Assembly (NCBI GenBank): GCA_964443415.1
Contig: CAYUDC010000020.1
Location: 1-29,654, forward strand
Length of the DNA stretch: 29,654 bases
Source: B1 sp964443415
GTDB lineage: Bacteria > Bacteroidota > Bacteroidia > UKL13-3
Reading direction: 5' to 3'
Shown here in pieces: positions 24,935-29,654 of this stretch. The notes under the pieces were generated by a model. It saw only the letters and a program-made list of their open reading frames with translations, was not told the origin of the DNA and ran no database searches. Both the position numbers and the translations under genes were made by a program. How positions within the stretch are numbered: the stretch's first letter is position 1; every line of letters begins with the position of its first letter.

Positions 24935-25531
24935 ATGTCTGAAGATATGTTTATAGAACCTAGGTATTATCCGCACCAACGCAAAGGTTGGATAGAGGTG
25001 GTATGCGGTTCGATGTTTTCTGGCAAAACAGAAGAATTGATACGTAGGGTGAATCGTGCAAAAATTGCAGGCCAAAAAGTAGAAATCTTTAAACCTAGTT
25101 TAGATACTAGATACCACGATGTAGATGTAACAAGCCATAACGAAAATAGGGTGGTAGCTACTCCAGTAGAAGGTCCGTTGAACATCTTGCTTATGCAAAA
25201 TAACGCCACAGTTGTTGCGATTGATGAAGCCCAATTTTTTGATGATGGTTTAGTTTATGTAGTTGAGAATTTAGCCTCAAAGGGTGTAAGGGTTATCATT
25301 GCAGGGTTAGACATGGATTATATGGGTAAACCTTTTGGTCCGATGCCCAAATTGATGGCCGTTGCAGAATATGTTACAAAGGTTCATGCGATTTGTGTGG
25401 CGTGTGGTGACTTGGCCACCCATTCTTTTAGAAAGGTAAATAATTCCTCCCTTATTATGTTGGGCGAACAAGATACCTACGAAGCGCGTTGCAGATATTG
25501 TTTTAATAAAGGAATGAGTGAACAAATATGA
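24935..25531 (+). CDS. tdk: Thymidine kinase (TK1-like)
   Basis: The enzyme phosphorylates thymidine to dTMP with ATP in the pyrimidine salvage pathway, in the cytoplasm. The 198 residues match bacterial type II (TK1-like) enzymes. Seen: Walker A GSMFSGKT (25-32), the catalytic glutamate in IDEAQFFDD (about 96-103), the AGLDMDYMGKPFGPMPKL segment that contacts the nucleoside and lasso loop, and four zinc-binding cysteines as C-x2-C (154/157) and C-x2-C (186/189). The N-terminal 15 residues before GWIEVVCG are a little longer than in Escherichia coli. The stop overlaps the ATG of the glycosyltransferase gene in an ATGA (25528-25531), so the two are translationally coupled. Confidence 0.97.
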   Translation: MSEDMFIEPRYYPHQRKGWIEVVCGSMFSGKTEELIRRVNRAKIAGQKVEIFKPSLDTRYHDVDVTSHNENRVVATPVEGPLNILLMQNNATVVAIDEAQFFDDGLVYVVENLASKGVRVIIAGLDMDYMGKPFGPMPKLMAVAEYVTKVHAICVACGDLATHSFRKVNNSSLIMLGEQDTYEARCRYCFNKGMSEQI

Positions 25532-26769
25532 GCCAAAAACAAGACCTCATATTCTTTTCTGTGACAAGGTGGAATCAATCCAATCCAGGTTCTTCTATTT
25601 CTTTAATTAAAGAATTTAGCAAGCATTACCGTGTTTTCTTTGTAGAAAGACCTTATTCTATCAGGGATATTTTTATAGAATGGGGAAGCTTTCAGTTAAA
25701 ACAAAGATTATGGGCTATTTTGTTAAGAAAGAAGCCCTATTTAGAAGTTGATACTGGTTATTCTAATTTTGTAGTAGTTACTCCTGGCCTTTCATTACCA
25801 GTAAATTTTTTACCCAAAGGCATTATTCATAAACTATTTAATGCTTATAATAACTATATAGTTTCTCGAAGCATCAGAGGAGCCATTAGAAAATATCATA
25901 TCAAAGATTTTATCTATTTTAATTACTTTAATCCTGTGATTATGCCCACTTATGAAAGTGTGTTCAATAAAGCAGCATTAAATGTTTATTACATCACCAA
26001 TGATATCAATACATCGAAATACTTATCAAAACATGGAGCCGAGGCAGAGCAAAAGGCTATCAAGGATACTGACCTTATTTTGGTAAGTTCAAAGTTTCAT
26101 TTTCATAGGATTTTTCAAAAAAGTTTAAACATGCACTACTTTCCAAATGCAGTTGATTTACCCTTTTTTGAAAGTATCAGAAACAAACAAGATGGTATTC
26201 CTTACGATTTGCTCAATATTGGAAATACCAAAGTGCTGATGTTTTGTGGATATATCAGTAGTATTAGGTTAGATTATCCCTTATTGAAAGCAGTTTGCGA
26301 GAACTTTTCACAATACCTTGTGGTATTGGTTGGAACCTATGACGAGGCAGATCTTATTAAATATAAATTAGATCAAATACCCAATCTCATTATTCTTGGA
26401 AATAGAAGGTATGAATCAATTCCATCTTATTTAAAGGTAGCCTCAGTGGCCTTAATACCTTATTTGTGTAACGACTTAAATCAAGGTGCTTATCCGCTTA
26501 AGCTCAACGAATATTTGGCAATGGGTAAACCAGTAGTATCCACAAATTTTAGCACCGATATGCAATCATTTAAAGATGTAGTATATGTGGCCAATGATTA
26601 TGAAGACTTCTTAAATGCCATTGAATTAGCCATCATAGAGGATAGCATTGAGCTGCAACTTAAGCGAATAGAGATAGCCTCACAAAATACTTGGGCAATT
26701 CGTACTCAACAGTTTAAATTTTTAGTTGAAACCTCCTTGGCTAATATTAGATCTAATAAATCTAAATAA
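25528..26769 (+). CDS. Glycosyltransferase, GT-B fold (family 1/4-like)
   Basis: This 413-residue cytoplasmic glycosyltransferase of the GT-B type probably transfers a sugar from a nucleotide donor to a cell-envelope glycan or glycolipid. The N-terminal Rossmann half begins DLIFFSVTRWNQ with SSISLIKEFSK. The C-terminal donor-binding half begins near VLMFCGYIS (about 235) and contains ILGNRRYESIPSYLK and the donor-site block AYPLKLNEYLAMGKPVVST (about 322-340), whose glutamate is the usual nucleotide-sugar contact. It resembles TuaH-like and other single-copy surface glycan transferases, but the substrate cannot be told. It overlaps tdk by four bases. Its stop overlaps the 3-prime end of the convergent gene by eight bases. 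No other polysaccharide genes are nearby. Confidence 0.88.
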   Translation: MSQKQDLIFFSVTRWNQSNPGSSISLIKEFSKHYRVFFVERPYSIRDIFIEWGSFQLKQRLWAILLRKKPYLEVDTGYSNFVVVTPGLSLPVNFLPKGIIHKLFNAYNNYIVSRSIRGAIRKYHIKDFIYFNYFNPVIMPTYESVFNKAALNVYYITNDINTSKYLSKHGAEAEQKAIKDTDLILVSSKFHFHRIFQKSLNMHYFPNAVDLPFFESIRNKQDGIPYDLLNIGNTKVLMFCGYISSIRLDYPLLKAVCENFSQYLVVLVGTYDEADLIKYKLDQIPNLIILGNRRYESIPSYLKVASVALIPYLCNDLNQGAYPLKLNEYLAMGKPVVSTNFSTDMQSFKDVVYVANDYEDFLNAIELAIIEDSIELQLKRIEIASQNTWAIRTQQFKFLVETSLANIRSNKSK

Positions 26770-28846
26770 AGCCATTCCATTTTCTGATAAACCACTCTAA
26801 ACTTAAGCATGCAATGATTAGGGCAAATAACCATTTATAACCTAACAAAAGTTCAATAGATTCCTCTTCATATACAATGGGTTTCATTTGGCTATTTTGT
26901 TTCAGGGTTTCAATTAATTCGTTGGTTTGGTTAGGGTAAAATAGTTTGCCTCCGCTTTGGTCTGCCATAGATTGCAACAGGGCATGGTCGGCTTTGGTTT
27001 GAACCAACTCTAATTGAATGGCCTTAACCGAAAATCTCCCTTTTTTTATGGGGTATTCTGTGCTATTTAAAACCTTGGCCTCGTATGTATAGTTGCCTGG
27101 TCCTATTTTTCCAGCATTTAATTCATACGATTTGCCATTTTTAGATAAGTTAAATTGATAGGATTTTCCTTCAGCATTTTTTATTTCTAAGCTAATGTCT
27201 TTGTCTTGTATCAGTTCATACGATGGATTATAAAGTTCTGCTTCAAACAATACAGGTTCAATTTCATTAAATTGTTTTTTAATAGGGTTGATCCTAAACC
27301 TGCTTTGATCTGAGTTTCCTGCAGTAAACTGAATAATTTTAAATATCAAGCCTTGTGTGAGTTGTTGATTTTGGTTCAACAAGAAATCATGTAAACGCCA
27401 TTTCCAAAATCCTTCTCCAGCCAGCACTGCCATTTTTGAGCTTGCAGCGCCACTAAAAAACAAAAGTGGTTGTGTGGTTTTAACATATCCTATTTGTTGG
27501 TTCAACAATACTGCAGCATCCGCTGAGGCTCTATAATTTCCATACAAGCTAATCAATGGAGGGGCTTTGGCTAGAAATTCCTGTAAAGAGGCATCTATAG
27601 AAAACAAAGAAAAATGATCATTTACCCATGCTTGTGTTTCATTAAAGTTGTTAGGTGGCCCAGAAATCTGAATGATTCCAAATTTGCTAAGAGCCGCACT
27701 GCTACTTTGTTTTCCAAGAATATAAAAGCACGATTTATTTTTTTGCTGAAGTGTTTTAATCAAATTTTCTCCGCTTCCATTGTTACCTGGTAGTTGATGC
27801 AGGATAAACAATGAGGCATCATTTAGGTGTTCTTCTTTATAATCCTGAATTAAATAACTAAAGACTTCAAAATTAGGGTTGCTTTTAATGGTTTGAACCA
27901 AAGCGCTAATATCTGGATGAGGGTGTTGGGAAATTAATACGATCTTTTGCTTTGATTTTAATGATTCTATTTGAAAGGTATAAACATTGTTGTTTAAGTT
28001 AAGCTCGCCAGGCAAGTTTTGTAATCTAAGCTGGTAGGTATGTAAGCCTTCTGTGGCCGAGGGTAAGGTTAGGTTGATTATTTCATTTGCTGGATCACCC
28101 ATCAAGGTTAACGAGCCATTTACCAAGAGGCGATTATTTTCGTAAATGCCAAAATTGAGTTTGGTATTGTTATAAAAATTTGCAGAAATAAGCGCTTGAA
28201 TGGCAAAGTTGTTTCCTTCAAAAACTACTTCATTGTGTTTTACCTGCTTGATAAGAACATCCTTTTTACGGGCAGAGTCTCCAAAGGCGATAGGGTAAAT
28301 GCGTTGCTTTTGTTGAATGGCTTCATACAATGGACTTTCACCCGCATTATATATTCCATCGCTTAGCAATACCATCCCAGATAGATTTAGGTTATAATGT
28401 TCTTCGCTTACCTGTTTAATGGCTTGAGCCAAATTACTTTGTTTTTCTTGAAAGGTAATTTCTCCATTGCTCGAGGTACTTTCGCCAAACGTGTAGGTTT
28501 TAACAAGATAATTATCGCCTAATTTTTCTTGCAAATTACTGATATCTGAAATGGCATTTTTAGTTTTTTCTGTTTCTTTATTTGGATAAAGCATTGAGGC
28601 TGAATTGTCAATCAATACAGCCACCACAGGCTTTTCTGTTCTTTGTATTTTTAAATTAAACAAAGGTCCAAGCAGTAGAAATAGCATAACAAAAATGCTC
28701 GTAAATCTAAAGAAATAGAGCGCATTTCTTAACCACTTTTGAGAAATGTTAAGGGGATTATTGCGGTATAAAAAATAACTTATACCCGCAGATAGGGTCA
28801 ACCAAATGAATAAAAAAAAGTAAGGGTAAGGCGCTGAAAAACTCAT
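26762..28846 (-). CDS. Membrane-anchored von Willebrand factor A domain protein
   Basis: I place the start at the ATG at 28846 (694 residues), two bases after the fabG stop; an upstream ATG at 28870 would overlap fabG by 22 bases. Two N-terminal membrane helices (about 8-27 and 41-63) precede a vWA domain with the metal-ion-dependent adhesion site DNSAS (80-84) and a strand-turn GMVLLSDGIYNAGES (about 155-170). A long periplasmic region with Ig-like beta segments follows, for example NNVYTFQIESLKSKQKI and LEIKNAEGKSYQF, and a final membrane helix sits at about 670-690 (WLFALIIACLSLEWFI). The layout matches BatA-like and related membrane vWA proteins of the phylum, whose exact job is unknown. 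It has no MoxR partner here, which argues against a standard Bat operon. Confidence 0.85.
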   Translation of the reverse strand: MSFSAPYPYFFLFIWLTLSAGISYFLYRNNPLNISQKWLRNALYFFRFTSIFVMLFLLLGPLFNLKIQRTEKPVVAVLIDNSASMLYPNKETEKTKNAISDISNLQEKLGDNYLVKTYTFGESTSSNGEITFQEKQSNLAQAIKQVSEEHYNLNLSGMVLLSDGIYNAGESPLYEAIQQKQRIYPIAFGDSARKKDVLIKQVKHNEVVFEGNNFAIQALISANFYNNTKLNFGIYENNRLLVNGSLTLMGDPANEIINLTLPSATEGLHTYQLRLQNLPGELNLNNNVYTFQIESLKSKQKIVLISQHPHPDISALVQTIKSNPNFEVFSYLIQDYKEEHLNDASLFILHQLPGNNGSGENLIKTLQQKNKSCFYILGKQSSSAALSKFGIIQISGPPNNFNETQAWVNDHFSLFSIDASLQEFLAKAPPLISLYGNYRASADAAVLLNQQIGYVKTTQPLLFFSGAASSKMAVLAGEGFWKWRLHDFLLNQNQQLTQGLIFKIIQFTAGNSDQSRFRINPIKKQFNEIEPVLFEAELYNPSYELIQDKDISLEIKNAEGKSYQFNLSKNGKSYELNAGKIGPGNYTYEAKVLNSTEYPIKKGRFSVKAIQLELVQTKADHALLQSMADQSGGKLFYPNQTNELIETLKQNSQMKPIVYEEESIELLLGYKWLFALIIACLSLEWFIRKWNGFI
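26994..27007. repeat. Iterated near-palindrome, full 14 bp form
   Basis: TTGGTTTGAACCAA: 6 bp inverted arms around a TG centre, inside the vWA gene. Another copy of the 10-base core lies at 27890-27899 in the same gene. The core GGTTTGAACC or its complement occurs six times in the window. Confidence 0.5.
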
Positions 28847-28848
28847 GC

Positions 28849-29592
28849 TTACATTACCATGCCGCCACAAACATTAATGGTTTGTCCACTGATGTATGAA
28901 GAGGCGTCGCTTGCTAAAAATAATACACAATTGGCAACATCTTCTGGTCTTCCACCACGTTTAAGCGGAATACCTTTTATCCATTCTGCCTTTACCTCTT
29001 CTGAAAGAGCATCTGTCATTTCTGTTTCTATAAAACCAGGTGCTATGGCATTACAACGTATATTTCTAGAGCCTAGCTCTTTTGCTACGCTTTTGGTTAA
29101 GCCAATCATTCCTGCCTTTGAGGCAGCGTAATTTGCTTGCCCAGCATTGCCAGTTATGCCCACCACTGATGTGATGTTAATGATAGAGCCGGCTTTGGCT
29201 TTCATCATAGGCTTCATAGCTGCTTTGGTCATGGCGAAGGCCGATTTTAAATTGGTATCCATTACTTCGTCCCATTGCTGTTCGCTCATGCGCATTAATA
29301 AGGTATCACGCGTAATGCCAGCATTGTTCACTAAAACATCTAAGCTTCCAAAATCTTTGATGATGTCTTCCACAAGTTTATCTGCTTCGGCAAATTCTGC
29401 AGCATTGCTTTGGTATCCTTTAGCTTTAATGCCTAGGCTTTGCAATTCTGCTTCAAATGCTTTTGCTTTTTCTACCGAGCTAACAAATGTAAATGCAATA
29501 TTGGCACCAGCCTGAGCAAGTGTATGTGCAATTCCTTTTCCTATTCCGCGAGAAGCACCTGTTACGAGTGCGGTTTTTCCTTGTAAATTCAT
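28849..29592 (-). CDS. fabG: 3-oxoacyl-[acyl-carrier-protein] reductase FabG
   Basis: FabG reduces 3-oxoacyl-ACP to 3-hydroxyacyl-ACP with NADPH in fatty acid elongation, in the cytoplasm. The 247-residue length is standard. The short-chain dehydrogenase/reductase fold shows the nucleotide-binding TGASRGIGKGIA (11-22), NNAGITRD (89-96), the active-site Asn in DTNLKSAF (114) and the catalytic S142, Y155 and K159 in INITSVVG and NYAASKAG. FabG-type features also include APGFIETEMTDAL and the ending SGQTINVCGGMVM. Classical FabG is favoured over other short-chain reductases because of these end blocks. It is followed two bases later by the vWA gene, so the two are one transcript. A TATATTCG (29617-29610, minus strand), one base from the TAnnTTTG consensus, lies 17 bases before the start and may be its promoter. 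Confidence 0.95.
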   Translation of the reverse strand: MNLQGKTALVTGASRGIGKGIAHTLAQAGANIAFTFVSSVEKAKAFEAELQSLGIKAKGYQSNAAEFAEADKLVEDIIKDFGSLDVLVNNAGITRDTLLMRMSEQQWDEVMDTNLKSAFAMTKAAMKPMMKAKAGSIINITSVVGITGNAGQANYAASKAGMIGLTKSVAKELGSRNIRCNAIAPGFIETEMTDALSEEVKAEWIKGIPLKRGGRPEDVANCVLFLASDASSYISGQTINVCGGMVM

Positions 29593-29654
29593 TTGCTTAT
29601 GTTTTGATGCGAATATACTGATTTTATGAAATTGTAGTAATGAACTGGTGTTCA

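Noticed and set aside
29147..29515. Open frame of 122 codons on the plus strand opposite fabG
   Set aside because: It is antisense to a very well conserved FabG and its translation looks like a frame shadow without domain features.
29640..29654. Possible rightward gene start (ATG, then Asn-Trp-Cys-Ser) at the right edge
   Set aside because: Five codons are not enough to support a gene or product.
1..29654. Mobile elements, CRISPR arrays or horizontally acquired islands
   Set aside because: No transposase or integrase frame, regular spacer-repeat array, attachment-like direct repeats, or clear base composition break was seen.

Overview
The window is AT-rich, densely packed DNA from a member of the Bacteroidota, probably a gliding or surface-adhesive lineage; I cannot fix the order or genus. 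The evidence is a set of genes found together only in that phylum. These are type IX secretion system (T9SS) components (PorU, PorV, two PorP/SprF proteins, GldJ), three proteins with the CHU_C (T9SS type B) C-terminal domain, an SBBP-repeat protein and a giant PKD-type adhesin. TAnnTTTG-like promoter boxes and a lack of Shine-Dalgarno sequences fit as well. No insertion sequences, phage genes, CRISPR arrays, rRNA or tRNA genes were seen.

Layout. Positions 1-45 hold the first 15 codons of a leftward fumC-like gene. A small coiled-coil protein (200-559, +) meets the end of a leftward unit that reads porU (9081-5581), porV (5534-4269), ispF (4267-3794) and a UvrD-type helicase-nuclease (3768-556). 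Divergent from porU run two PorP/SprF paralogues (9235-10230 and 10318-11310) and gldJ (11402-12847), closed by a good terminator. Next is a leftward SBBP/CHU_C secreted protein (15701-12897). Divergent from it is a rightward set: an ECF sigma factor (15845-16381), a membrane protein that looks like an anti-sigma factor joined to a CHU_C domain (about 16393-17298), and a 2003-residue PKD/CHU_C surface protein (17370-23381), again followed by a terminator. The last part is mostly housekeeping: a small lipoprotein, a proline/glutamate-linker protein of unknown function, thymidine kinase, a glycosyltransferase, a membrane-anchored von Willebrand A protein and FabG.

How it fits together. PorU and PorV act at the outer membrane to release and anchor T9SS cargo. 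GldJ is the gliding/T9SS lipoprotein, and PorP/SprF proteins are associated with export of CHU_C-type cargo. The two large CHU_C proteins are therefore likely clients of machinery encoded beside them. The most unusual element is the sigma factor/anti-sigma pair between the machinery and the giant client. Its predicted inner-membrane anti-sigma protein exposes, in the periplasm, the same fold that marks T9SS cargo. That suggests a circuit that senses cargo or secretion status and controls adhesin expression; this is inference. A second unexpected signal is an iterated 10-14 bp near-palindrome, TTGGKTYRAMCCAA, scattered through unrelated genes.
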